Assembly: GCA_030247575.1 (NCBI GenBank)
Contig: JAOTRV010000010.1
Coordinates: 62,001-126,000 of the forward strand
Length of the DNA stretch: 64,000 bases
Origin: Sulfuritalea sp.
GTDB taxonomy: Bacteria > Pseudomonadota > Gammaproteobacteria > Burkholderiales > Rhodocyclaceae
Direction: 5' to 3'
Of the stretch, positions 1 through 8,694 are shown piece after piece. The translations under genes and the position numbers were made by a program. The notes under the pieces were generated by a model. It saw only the letters and a program-made list of their open reading frames with translations. It was not told the DNA's origin and did not search any database. Position 1 is the stretch's first letter; every line of letters starts with the position of its first letter.

Positions 1-601
1 TGGCCAGCGCGTGCAGCGGGATGTCGGGGCGGCTCCAAGCGTCGGGCGCCGGCGAGAGGTCGTCGGTGTTGGTTTCGCCGGTGACCTTGAACACGGTGAC
101 CGAAATCTTCTTCGGCACTTCGGGGCGCTGGGTGAACCATTCGGCATCGGCCCAGGACTGCATCACGGCCTTGGCGTTGGCACTGCCTGCCTTGGCCTTG
201 TCGGCGACATCATGGAAGAAGTCGAACATCAGCAGCGTGGATTTCAGCGCCTTGGCGGCGACGGCGCCGACCACGGCGTCGTCGAGCATGTCGATCAGCG
301 GCTTGACGTTGTAGCCGCCGACCATGGTGCCGAGCAGCTCGGTGGCCTTTTCGCGCGAAATCAGCGCGCACGCCGTCTCGCCAGCGCCTACTTTTGCGAG
401 GAACTCGGCCTTCACCTTGGCCGCGTCGTCGACACCGGCCGGCACGCGATGCGTGATCAGGTCGACCAGGGTCGCCGCTTCACCCTTGGGCGGGTTCTTC
501 AGCAATTCGACCAGTTCGCTGGTCTGCTGTTTGGTCAGCGGCAGCGGCGGAATGTCGAGGGCGGCGCGTTCGGCGACGTGTTGGCGATAGGCTTCAAGCA
601 T
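1..601 (-). CDS. acnB: Aconitate hydratase B, N-terminal part (partial)
   Basis: Bifunctional aconitate hydratase/2-methylisocitrate dehydratase, a cytosolic [4Fe-4S] TCA enzyme interconverting citrate and isocitrate. About 200 N-terminal residues are present and the gene runs off the left edge. The protein opens MLEAYRQHVAERAALDIPPL, a typical AcnB N-terminus rich in alpha-helical HEAT-like sequence. The cluster cysteines and catalytic residues lie outside the window. The ATG at 599-601 (reverse strand) is preceded by an AGAGG ribosome-binding site. It is the last visible gene of a minus-strand run mdh - CitE-like lyase - acnB, with 48 bp to the upstream gene, so co-transcription is likely. 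Identity is firm from the N-terminus and the context; integrity of the rest cannot be judged. Confidence 0.93.
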   Translation of the reverse strand, partial: MLEAYRQHVAERAALDIPPLPLTKQQTSELVELLKNPPKGEAATLVDLITHRVPAGVDDAAKVKAEFLAKVGAGETACALISREKATELLGTMVGGYNVKPLIDMLDDAVVGAVAAKALKSTLLMFDFFHDVADKAKAGSANAKAVMQSWADAEWFTQRPEVPKKISVTVFKVTGETNTDDLSPAPDAWSRPDIPLHALA

Positions 602-649
602 GGTGAGGTCCTCTCGTTGGGATAGGTAGAAAAGCGATATTTGGAACTT

Positions 650-1669
650 CTATCTGGATGGGGCGGTGTCGAAAAATCGGCGCCGCGCCTCGACCGGCAC
701 GGCGGCGCCCATGGCATGGGCGCGACTCAGCAACTCCCAGTAGTAGCGATAGGAAGCGCGGTCGTGCAGTTTGCCTTCCCACGCGATCGGCCCCCAGCCG
801 GCGTTTTGCGCGGCCATGAGTATTCCGGCGGCTTCGGTCACCTCCACGAAATCGGGACGCATGGCTTCGACGATGGGCTGGATCTGGCGCGGATGAATGC
901 TCCACATGCGCAGGAAACCAAACTCGTGGCGCGCGCGGCGCGCATCCTCGCGCACGACATCGGAGTCGTTGAGATCAATGGTCACGTTGTGGGTCGGAAT
1001 CACGCCGTTGCCCAGTGCGGCTGCCGCGACTTCGCATTTGGCGCGCGTGACCAGCGGATGGGTGAACTGGGCCGGCGAACGCATGGCGTTGCCCGGAATC
1101 GCTCCGTGATGGGCGCTGACGAAATCCATCAGGCCGAAATCGATCGATTCGACATGGGGCAGTCCGGCGATTTTCCACACTTCGTGCAGGGCGCCCGGCG
1201 TTTCGATCATCACGTGTACCGGGATTTCGCGTTCGATGCCGTAGAGGGTGCGGGCTTGGTCGAGCGCAACGATCTGGCTCAGGACATCATCGGCATTCGC
1301 CGGTTTGGGCAGCACGATGTAAGCCAGCTTGTGGCCGGCACGCCCGACGACGATCTCGATGTCTTCCCTCCAGTGCGGGTGCGTGACGTCATGGATGCGC
1401 ACGCCCAGCCGGCCGAAGTGATTGTCGGCATGAAGCATCACGCCGGCGATCATTTCGGCATGTTCGACTTCGCGGGCGGCGGGCGCCCCGTCCTCGCAAT
1501 CGGCGGTGACGTCGAAGATCGGGCGGTCGTCGACGCGCAGTTCCCACTGCAACTGCAGCGCCTTGCGGATGGTCTTTTCGGATCCGGCATAGTGCTCGCA
1601 GGCGGCGAGTACCGGAAAAGGTTTTGCGCCCTGATAAAGCACGGACGCAGGATGAAGCGGCGGGCTCAC
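650..1669 (-). CDS. HpcH/HpaI aldolase / citrate lyase beta-like (CitE) CoA-ester lyase family protein
   Basis: A 339-aa TIM-barrel protein of the HpcH/HpaI aldolase / CitE family. These enzymes cleave or form C-C or thioester bonds in acyl-CoA substrates such as malyl-CoA or citramalyl-CoA with Mg2+. Visible family features are an N-terminal DHYAGSE-like segment (here CEHYAGSEK), an acidic TADCEDGAP segment near residue 55, a metal-site ETPGAL near residue 155 and DFGLMDF near residue 177. The C-terminal part carries WSIHPRQIQPI. A gene of this family sits between mdh and acnB in many betaproteobacterial TCA clusters, as here, with 42 bp to mdh and 48 bp to acnB. That position suggests a C4/C5 dicarboxylate-CoA side reaction. 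The exact substrate cannot be read from the sequence. Confidence 0.85.
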   Translation of the reverse strand: MSPPLHPASVLYQGAKPFPVLAACEHYAGSEKTIRKALQLQWELRVDDRPIFDVTADCEDGAPAAREVEHAEMIAGVMLHADNHFGRLGVRIHDVTHPHWREDIEIVVGRAGHKLAYIVLPKPANADDVLSQIVALDQARTLYGIEREIPVHVMIETPGALHEVWKIAGLPHVESIDFGLMDFVSAHHGAIPGNAMRSPAQFTHPLVTRAKCEVAAAALGNGVIPTHNVTIDLNDSDVVREDARRARHEFGFLRMWSIHPRQIQPIVEAMRPDFVEVTEAAGILMAAQNAGWGPIAWEGKLHDRASYRYYWELLSRAHAMGAAVPVEARRRFFDTAPSR

Positions 1670-1711
1670 CTCAGCGTCACCTCGGCCTGGTCCGCTTCAT
1701 CCCGTCGGTCA

Positions 1712-2701
<990 letters not shown>

Positions 2702-2861
2702 TTGTAGAACTCCTGTATCAATTTGAATCGATTGGACAAGACTGCAAATAATGCTGGCTGAATGGTTGGCGCACCGGGATCTTGAAAACGCAGGGCCGAT
2801 GCAGCCAGATCGCGAAGCGCAATCTTAGTTCTAGTGCTGCGCTGTGTCAATATCTGTCAGT

Positions 2862-2884
2862 TATCTTATATAAGACATAAGATA
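2862..2884. promoter_or_regulatory. Palindromic operator candidate between mdh and the GntR gene
   Basis: An AT-rich island in GC-rich DNA. The arms TATCTTAT (2862-2869) and ATAAGATA (2877-2884) are perfect inverted repeats with a 7-nt spacer. A second perfect 12-bp palindrome, TCTTATATAAGA (2864-2875), is nested and overlapping. Alternating half-sites of this kind fit a dimeric GntR-family regulator, and the adjacent gene encodes one. The site is 41 bp upstream of the regulator's ATG and 160 bp upstream of mdh, so autoregulation plus control of the TCA operons is plausible. The rest of the 2702-2924 gap shows only the mdh leader and no further gene. Confidence 0.6.
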
Positions 2885-2924
2885 TGCTCTGGACGAGCGG
2901 ACAAAAATATGTTCAAATGCTGCC

Positions 2925-3689
2925 ATGCCTGATTCTATCGTTTCGCAGAAGGGGAATTCTCCCGGGGTGGCCTCGCCGACCTTCAGTCCCTTGTATCGCC
3001 AAATCAAGAGCCTGCTCATGCAGCGCCTCGAGTCCGGCGAGTGGCGGCCGGGCGAAGCCATTCCCAGCGAATCGGAGCTTGCGACCCGCTTCAACGTCAG
3101 CCAGGGAACCGTGCGCAAGGCGATCGACGAGATGGCTGCAGAAAATCTGCTGCTGCGACGTCAAGGGAAGGGGACGTTTGTTGCATCGCACGATGATCCC
3201 CGCGCATTCTTCCGCTTTCTGCGTCTGGTGCCGCTGGCCGGCGGCATTGAACAGGCCCAGAGCATCCCGCTCGAATGCTGGCGCGCCAAGGCCGGGCCGG
3301 AAGTTGCCCGCATGCTCGAGCTCAACATCGGCGACCCGATCAACATCGTGCGTCGCTTGCTGCAGTTTTCCGGCAAGCCGGTGGTGGTCGATGAGATCTA
3401 CTTGCCGGGCAGCATCTTCGGCACCGTCACGCTCGAAATGTTGCGCGATTACCAGGGCTCCCTATACAGCTTTTTCGAAAACCGGTTCGGCATCCGCATG
3501 ATCCGTGCCGAAGAGCGTCTGCGTGCGGTACCTGCAGACCGAACCAGCGCCGAGCTGCTGAACGTGGCGGAGGGCAGTCCGCTATTGTCGGTCGAACGGG
3601 TGAGTTTCTCGTACGGCGACAAGCCTGTGGAATGGCGGCGAGGTCTGTACGCGACCAATGATCATTGCTACCTGAATGAACTGGGCTGA
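2925..3689 (+). CDS. GntR family transcriptional regulator, HutC/UTRA type
   Basis: A 254-aa regulator. Residues ~20-88 form the winged helix-turn-helix, with PLYRQIKSLL, the GEWRPGEAIPSESELA signature, the recognition helix VSQGTVRKAIDEM and the wing RRQGKGTFVA. Residues ~95-250 resemble a UTRA effector-binding domain (typical RRLL...GKPVVVDEIYLP and a closing SYGDKPVEWRRGLY). HutC-type regulators usually bind a small carboxylate, amino-acid or sugar-like effector and repress adjacent operons. It sits directly before sdhC (74 bp gap) and opposite mdh, so control of the TCA supercluster is likely. The effector is unknown. The start ATG at 2925 is followed in frame by a typical short N-terminal extension. 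Confidence 0.88.
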   Translation: MPDSIVSQKGNSPGVASPTFSPLYRQIKSLLMQRLESGEWRPGEAIPSESELATRFNVSQGTVRKAIDEMAAENLLLRRQGKGTFVASHDDPRAFFRFLRLVPLAGGIEQAQSIPLECWRAKAGPEVARMLELNIGDPINIVRRLLQFSGKPVVVDEIYLPGSIFGTVTLEMLRDYQGSLYSFFENRFGIRMIRAEERLRAVPADRTSAELLNVAEGSPLLSVERVSFSYGDKPVEWRRGLYATNDHCYLNELG

Positions 3690-3704
3690 GGTGCATCGAA
3701 TGTG

Positions 3705-3733
3705 CTTTCACCCGATTCAAGTTGTTTTATAGT
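3705..3733 (+). promoter_or_regulatory. Candidate sigma-70 promoter for the sdh operon
   Basis: The 74-bp gap before sdhC holds a -10-like TATAGT (3728-3733) with CTTTCA (3705-3710) 17 nt upstream as a weak -35. A GGAGG ribosome-binding site lies just before the sdhC ATG at 3764. No copy of the upstream palindrome occurs here. Confidence 0.4.
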
Positions 3734-3763
3734 GCACCGCGTCAATACCGGAGGAATTCGCTT

Positions 3764-4159
3764 ATGTCAGAGCTAACCAAACAGCGCCCGAAGCACTTGG
3801 CGTTGCATGAGATTCGCCAGCCATTGGCCGCGATTGCGTCCATTCTGCATCGCATCAGCGGCGCCGGATTGTTCCTGATGTTGCCGCTGCTGATCTGGCT
3901 GCTCCAGCTTTCGCTGGGCACCACGCAGGAAAGCGCCGACCTGTTTCGCGCAGTTGCCGGCAACTGGCTGGTCAAGCTCATCCTGCTGGGTCTGCTCTGG
4001 GCCTTCCTGCACCACTTCTGCATGGGCATCCGCATCCTGTTGATCGACATTCACGTCGGCGTCGAAAAGGCCCAGGCACATGCATCGGCCAAGGCCGTGT
4101 TGGCGGTCAGCCTTGCGCTTACCGCTGTTTTCGGGCTCAAACTGCTGGGGGTCTATTGA
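3764..4159 (+). CDS. sdhC: Succinate dehydrogenase cytochrome b556 subunit
   Basis: A 131-aa membrane anchor of complex II that binds heme b and ubiquinone with SdhD. Three hydrophobic helices are visible at residues ~32-52, ~67-88 and ~108-129. The conserved quinone/heme-region signature SILHRISGAGLF sits at the start of helix 1, and histidines in AFLHHFCMGIR at helix 2 are heme-ligand candidates. The ATG at 3764 has a GGAGG site at the correct distance; in-frame upstream starts would lack one. It is the first gene of sdhCDAB-E, with one base between its stop and the sdhD ATG. The N-terminus MSELTKQRPKHL is typical of betaproteobacterial SdhC. Confidence 0.95.
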   Translation: MSELTKQRPKHLALHEIRQPLAAIASILHRISGAGLFLMLPLLIWLLQLSLGTTQESADLFRAVAGNWLVKLILLGLLWAFLHHFCMGIRILLIDIHVGVEKAQAHASAKAVLAVSLALTAVFGLKLLGVY

Positions 4160-4160
4160 C

Positions 4161-4505
4161 ATGAAGTGCATCGTCGTCGGAGCCCATTACGGCCTCATGG
4201 ACTGGCTGGCACAACGCGTCACCGCCGTCGTCATGGCGATTTTCACCCTGATCGTCTTCGCCGCCATGCTGGGTGGCGTCCTGGGCAGCCGCGAGGCGTG
4301 GCAGTCCTTCATGTCCAACGGTGTGATCCGCTTTGCCAGTTTCCTGTTCATCGTCAGCCTGTGCTATCACGCCTGGGTCGGCGTCCGGGATATCTGGATG
4401 GACTACATCAACTCCGCCGCGCTGCGCCTGATCCTGCATGCGGCGACCCTGCTTGCCTTGCTGGGATACGCCGGTTGGGCAATTCAGATCATCTGGAGGC
4501 TGTGA
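4161..4505 (+). CDS. sdhD: Succinate dehydrogenase membrane anchor subunit
   Basis: A 114-aa second membrane anchor of succinate dehydrogenase. Three transmembrane segments are visible at ~18-40, ~52-72 and ~88-110. The segment CYHAWVGVRDIWMDY after helix 2 carries the conserved heme/quinone-site histidine and the aspartate-tyrosine pair. The N-terminus has the usual GAHYGLMDWLAQRVTAVVMA. The ATG at 4161 follows the sdhC stop by one base, indicating translational coupling. The reading frame is also open further upstream, but that extension overlaps sdhC and has no anchor-like sequence, so 4161 is preferred. Confidence 0.94.
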   Translation: MKCIVVGAHYGLMDWLAQRVTAVVMAIFTLIVFAAMLGGVLGSREAWQSFMSNGVIRFASFLFIVSLCYHAWVGVRDIWMDYINSAALRLILHAATLLALLGYAGWAIQIIWRL

Positions 4506-4507
4506 CC

Positions 4508-6295
4508 GTGCACTACACCATCCGCAAATTCGACGCGATCATCGTCGGTGCCGGCGGCGCAGGCCTGCGCGCGGCGATCCAGCTTTCCGAAGCCGGCTTC
4601 AAGACCGCCGTGCTGACCAAGGTTTTCCCGACCCGTTCGCACACCGTGGCGGCCCAGGGGGGCGTTGCCGCCAGCTTGGGCAACTCCGAGGAAGACCACT
4701 GGCACTGGCACATGTACGACACGGTCAAGGGTTCCGACTGGCTCGGCGACCAGGACGCGATCGAGTTCATGTGCCGCAAGGCCAATGAAGTCGTGGTCGA
4801 ACTCGAGCACTACGGCATGCCCTTCGACCGCCTCGACAACGGCAAGATCTACCAGCGGCCCTTCGGGGGGCACATGTCAAATTTCGGCGAAAAGCCGGTG
4901 CGCCGCTCCTGCGCCGCGGCTGACCGCACCGGTCACGCCATGCTGCATGCGATGTATCAGCGCAACGTCAAGGTCAACACCCAGTTTTTCGTCGAATGGC
5001 AGGCGCTGGATCTGGTGCGCGATGCCGAGGGCGATGTGCTGGGCGTCACCGCGATGGACATGGAAACCGGCGAGATAGTGGTCTTTCATGCCAAGGCCAC
5101 CATCTTCGCCACCGGCGGTTCGGGCCGTATCTATTATTCATCGACCAATGCCTTCATCAATACCGGCGACGGACTGGGCATGGCGGCACGGGCAGGCATT
5201 CCGCTGGAAGACATGGAATTCTGGCAGTTCCACCCGACCGGCGTGGCCGGTGCCGGCGTGTTGATCACGGAGGGCGTGCGCGGCGAAGGCGGCATCCTGC
5301 GCAACTCGGCCGGCGAGCGCTTCATGGAACGCTATGCGCCGAACGCCAAGGATCTGGCTTCGCGCGACGTGGTGTCGCGTGCGATGACCACCGAAATCAA
5401 TGAAGGACGCGGTTGTGGTCCCAACAAGGATTATGTGCTGCTCGACATCACACATCTGCCGCCCGAAACCATCATGAAGCGGCTGCCCGGCATCCATGAA
5501 ATCGGTGTTCAGTTCGCAGGCGTCGACTGTCTCAAGGAACCGCTGCCGGTGGTGCCGACCTGCCACTACCAGATGGGCGGAATTCCGACCAATTACCTGG
5601 GCCAGGTCGTGGTGCCGAAGGGCGGCAACCCGAGCGAGCCGGTGCAGGGTTTCTATGCTGCCGGCGAATGCGCCTGCGCGTCGGTGCATGGCGCCAATCG
5701 CCTGGGCACCAATTCGCTGCTCGACCTGCTGGTGTTCGGCAAGTCGGCCGGTGAAACTGCCGTGACCGATCTGCGCAACAGCGTCAAGGCGCACAAGCCT
5801 CTGCCGCAGGAAGTCATCGACATGACCCTGGCCAGGGTGGATCGCCTGAACCACCAGAAGGATGGCGCCGACGTGCATGAGACGCGTCTGGCGATGCAGC
5901 GCACCATGCAGAAGCATGCCGGCGTGTTCCGCTTCAAGGATATGCTGGCCGCTGGCGTCGAGCGCATCCACGAAATCGCCGGCCAGGTGGCGCAGACCCA
6001 GATCAAGGACAAGTCGATGGTGTTCAACACGGCCCGTATCGAGGCGCTGGAGCTGGACAACCTGATCGAAGTGGCCAAGGCTACCATCGTCTCCGCCAAT
6101 GCCCGCACCGAATCGCGCGGCGCCCATGTCCGCGACGACGCCACCGACACTCCGGAAACCCCGGACGGGCGGGACGACAAGAACTGGCTTAAGCACACGC
6201 TTTGGTACCGCGAGGGCAATCGCCTCGATTACAAGCCGGTGCACATGAAGCCGATGAGCGTGGATACCATCGAGCTGAAGAAGCGCGCCTACTGA
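4508..6295 (+). CDS. sdhA: Succinate dehydrogenase flavoprotein subunit
   Basis: A 595-aa FAD subunit that oxidises succinate to fumarate. The dinucleotide-binding GAGGAGLRAAIQL is near residue 14. The covalent-FAD histidine is in TRSHTVAAQGG near residue 45. Substrate-site HPTGV and the REGGIL-like GEGGILRNSAGERFMERY follow, and the C-terminal region contains ARTESRGAH. The chosen start is GTG at 4508 (VHYTIRKFDAIIVGAG), preceded by GGAGG at 4495-4499 and only 2 bp after the sdhD stop. A longer frame extends back into sdhD but is low-quality sequence there. Length and motifs are standard. SdhE, needed for FAD attachment, is encoded downstream. Confidence 0.97.
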   Translation: MHYTIRKFDAIIVGAGGAGLRAAIQLSEAGFKTAVLTKVFPTRSHTVAAQGGVAASLGNSEEDHWHWHMYDTVKGSDWLGDQDAIEFMCRKANEVVVELEHYGMPFDRLDNGKIYQRPFGGHMSNFGEKPVRRSCAAADRTGHAMLHAMYQRNVKVNTQFFVEWQALDLVRDAEGDVLGVTAMDMETGEIVVFHAKATIFATGGSGRIYYSSTNAFINTGDGLGMAARAGIPLEDMEFWQFHPTGVAGAGVLITEGVRGEGGILRNSAGERFMERYAPNAKDLASRDVVSRAMTTEINEGRGCGPNKDYVLLDITHLPPETIMKRLPGIHEIGVQFAGVDCLKEPLPVVPTCHYQMGGIPTNYLGQVVVPKGGNPSEPVQGFYAAGECACASVHGANRLGTNSLLDLLVFGKSAGETAVTDLRNSVKAHKPLPQEVIDMTLARVDRLNHQKDGADVHETRLAMQRTMQKHAGVFRFKDMLAAGVERIHEIAGQVAQTQIKDKSMVFNTARIEALELDNLIEVAKATIVSANARTESRGAHVRDDATDTPETPDGRDDKNWLKHTLWYREGNRLDYKPVHMKPMSVDTIELKKRAY

Positions 6296-6308
6296 CAAGG
6301 AACCGACG

Positions 6309-7031
6309 ATGACGAATGCCACACGTACCGTCCAATTCAAGATCTATCGCTACGATCCGGACCAGGACGCCAAGCCCTACATGCAGGACATATCGGTCGA
6401 GATCGATTCGACCGACCGCAAGCTGCTGGACGCCATGGTGAAGCTCAAGGCGAAGGACGATTCGATCGCTTTCCGCCGCTCCTGCCGCGAAGGCGTCTGC
6501 GGCTCCGACGCCATGAACATCAACGGCAAGAACGGACTGGCCTGCCTGACCGCGATGGACAGCTTTCCCGAGGGCAAGCCGATCGTCCTGCGGCCGCTGC
6601 CGGGCCTGCCGGTGATCCGCGACCTGATCGTGGACATGACGCAGTTCTTCAAGCAGTACAACTCGATCAAGCCCTATCTCATCAACAACGATCCGCCGCC
6701 CGAGCGCGAGCGCCTGCAGTCGCCCGAGGATCGCGAAGAGTTGAACGGACTCTACGAGTGCATCTTGTGTGCCTGTTGTTCCACGGCTTGCCCGTCATTC
6801 TGGTGGAATCCGGACAAGTTCGTCGGCCCGGCCGGCTTGCTTGCCGCGTATCGCTTCATCGCCGATACGCGGGACCAGGCCACCAGCGAACGTCTCGACA
6901 ACCTTGAAGATCCCTATCGCCTGTTCCGCTGCCACACCATCATGAATTGCGTCGATGTGTGTCCGAAGGGCCTCAATCCGACCAAGGCGATCGGCAAGAT
7001 CAAGGACATGATGGTCAGACGGGCCGTCTGA
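6309..7031 (+). CDS. sdhB: Succinate dehydrogenase iron-sulfur subunit
   Basis: A 240-aa electron-transfer subunit linking SdhA to the quinone site. The cysteine sets for all three clusters are present: [2Fe-2S] in SCREGVCGSDAMN with a later NGLACL, [4Fe-4S] in CILCACCSTACPSFWW, and [3Fe-4S] in CHTIMNCVDVCPKGLNP, completed by the shared last cysteine of the preceding set. The protein starts 13 bp after sdhA with AAGGAACC as ribosome-binding site, and is followed after 2 bp by sdhE. Standard length, no anomalies. Confidence 0.97.
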   Translation: MTNATRTVQFKIYRYDPDQDAKPYMQDISVEIDSTDRKLLDAMVKLKAKDDSIAFRRSCREGVCGSDAMNINGKNGLACLTAMDSFPEGKPIVLRPLPGLPVIRDLIVDMTQFFKQYNSIKPYLINNDPPPERERLQSPEDREELNGLYECILCACCSTACPSFWWNPDKFVGPAGLLAAYRFIADTRDQATSERLDNLEDPYRLFRCHTIMNCVDVCPKGLNPTKAIGKIKDMMVRRAV

Positions 7032-7033
7032 GA

Positions 7034-7303
7034 ATGAATGAAGAGCGCAAGGCGCGCATCAATCGTCTGAAATGGCATTGCCGGCGCGCCCTGCTGGAAC
7101 TGGATCTGGTTTTCGACCGCTTTTGGGAGCGCCATGAAGGCGACCTCGATGCGCAGGGCGAAGCCGCCCTGGAGAGTCTGCTGGAACTGCAGGACCATGA
7201 ACTTTGGGCATTGGTGAGCGGCAGGGAAGTCACCGACGATCCGCAACAGGCGGCAATGATTGAGCGGCTACGGGAAGTGTCACCGCTAGCCAATTTTGAG
7301 TAA
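7034..7303 (+). CDS. sdhE: FAD assembly factor SdhE (YgfY/CptB family) with altered RGxxE motif
   Basis: An 89-aa all-helical protein of the SdhE family, which promotes covalent FAD attachment to SdhA. The family core is recognisable: [19 protein letters not shown], then a [17 protein letters not shown] segment. The usual RGxxE motif reads RALLE, with glycine replaced by alanine (codon GCC). The ATG at 7034 lies 2 bp after the sdhB stop. Longer in-frame starts would overlap sdhB and add unrelated sequence. The position between sdhB and gltA is the common betaproteobacterial order and supports the assignment. Whether the Gly-to-Ala change weakens function is unknown. Confidence 0.9.
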   Translation: MNEERKARINRLKWHCRRALLELDLVFDRFWERHEGDLDAQGEAALESLLELQDHELWALVSGREVTDDPQQAAMIERLREVSPLANFE

Positions 7304-7340
7304 CAGAGTCACTCCAACGGACCTGAAAGAGGATCTGACC

Positions 7341-8633
7341 ATGAGCACGAATCGCACAGCAACCCTGACCATCGACGGCAAGACCGTCGAGTTTCCCGTG
7401 ATGGTGGGCGTTCACGGTAACGATGTCATCGATATTCGCACCCTCGGGGCCAAAACCGGGCTGTTTACCTATGACTCCGGCTTTCTTTCGACGGCCAGCT
7501 GCCAGTCGAAGGTCACCTTCATCGACGGCGACAAGGGAGAGTTGCTGTATCGCGGCTATCCGATCGAGCAACTGGCTGAGAAGTGCAATTTTCTGGAGGT
7601 GGCCTATCTGCTGAAGAACGGCGAGTTGCCGAATCAAAAGCAGAAATCCGACTTCGAAAGCACGATCAAGAAGCACACGATGGTGCATGAGCAGCTGGTG
7701 AAGTTCTACCAGGGCTTCCGTCGCGATGCGCATCCGATGGCGGTGATGGTCGGCGTCGTCGGCGCACTGTCGGCCTTCTACCATGACGTGACGGACTTCG
7801 CCGATCCGGAAGATCGCAGTGTCTCGTTCAACCGGCTGATTGCCAAGCTGCCGACAATTGTCGCCATGGCCTACAAGTACAACACCGGCCAGCCCTTCAT
7901 GTATCCGCGCAATGACCTCGACTACACCGCGAACTTCATGCACATGATGTTCGGCACGCCGTGCGAGGAATACAAGCCGAATCCGGTGCTGACGCGCGCG
8001 CTGGACATCATCTTTACGCTGCATGCCGACCACGAGCAGAACGCTTCGACCTCCACCGTGCGCCTTGCCGGTTCGTCCGGCGCCAACCCCTTCGCCTGTA
8101 TCTCGGCCGGTATCGCCTGCCTGTGGGGTCCCGCCCACGGCGGCGCCAACGAGGCCTGCCTGCAGATGCTGGAAGAGATCGGCGACGTGTCGCGTGTCGG
8201 CGAATACATCAAGCGTGCCAAGGACAAGAACGACAACTTCAAGCTGATGGGCTTCGGTCATCGCGTATACAAGAACTTCGATCCGCGCGCCAAGCTGATG
8301 GGCAAGGTATGCGCCGATGTGCTCGGCGAACTCGGTCTGGAAAACGACCGTCTGTTCAAGTTGGCCAAGGAGCTGGAAAAGATCGCACTCGAGGATTCCT
8401 ACTTTGTCGAGAAGAAGCTCTATCCGAACGTCGACTTCTATTCCGGCATCGTGCAAAAGGCGCTCGGCATTCCGACGTCGATGTTCACCTGCATCTTTGC
8501 CCTGGCCCGCACCGTCGGCTGGATGACGCAGTGGGAAGAGATGATTACCGATCCCGAGTACAAGATCGGGCGTCCGCGCCAGCTCTATACGGGTGCCGCC
8601 CGCCGCAACGTCGCGCCGCTGAACCAGCGTTGA
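7341..8633 (+). CDS. gltA: Citrate synthase (type II)
   Basis: A 430-aa citrate synthase condensing acetyl-CoA and oxaloacetate. Diagnostic segments are the N-terminal beta domain ([18 protein letters not shown]), the histidine in [20 protein letters not shown], the second catalytic histidine in [14 protein letters not shown], and the catalytic aspartate region YPNVDFYSG. Length and sequence match the hexameric, NADH-sensitive type II enzymes of proteobacteria. The ATG at 7341 is preceded by AAAGAGGA. The frame is open slightly further upstream, but that overlaps sdhE's end. A hairpin at 8642-8662 follows the stop. Confidence 0.97.
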   Translation: MSTNRTATLTIDGKTVEFPVMVGVHGNDVIDIRTLGAKTGLFTYDSGFLSTASCQSKVTFIDGDKGELLYRGYPIEQLAEKCNFLEVAYLLKNGELPNQKQKSDFESTIKKHTMVHEQLVKFYQGFRRDAHPMAVMVGVVGALSAFYHDVTDFADPEDRSVSFNRLIAKLPTIVAMAYKYNTGQPFMYPRNDLDYTANFMHMMFGTPCEEYKPNPVLTRALDIIFTLHADHEQNASTSTVRLAGSSGANPFACISAGIACLWGPAHGGANEACLQMLEEIGDVSRVGEYIKRAKDKNDNFKLMGFGHRVYKNFDPRAKLMGKVCADVLGELGLENDRLFKLAKELEKIALEDSYFVEKKLYPNVDFYSGIVQKALGIPTSMFTCIFALARTVGWMTQWEEMITDPEYKIGRPRQLYTGAARRNVAPLNQR

Positions 8634-8641
8634 GCTGTCCC

Positions 8642-8662
8642 GAGGGGCGGATTGCGCCCCTC
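8642..8662 (+). terminator. Hairpin after gltA (attenuator/terminator candidate)
   Basis: Perfect 8-bp arms GAGGGGCG (8642-8649) and CGCCCCTC (8655-8662) with a 5-nt loop, followed by a mixed T-rich TTCGTTCGTCTC rather than a clean T-run. It may partly separate the sdh-gltA unit from odhAB-lpd, or stabilise the 3' end of the upstream message. Confidence 0.5.
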
Positions 8663-8694
8663 TTCGTTCGTCTCATTCAGGAACAGGTGATGCA

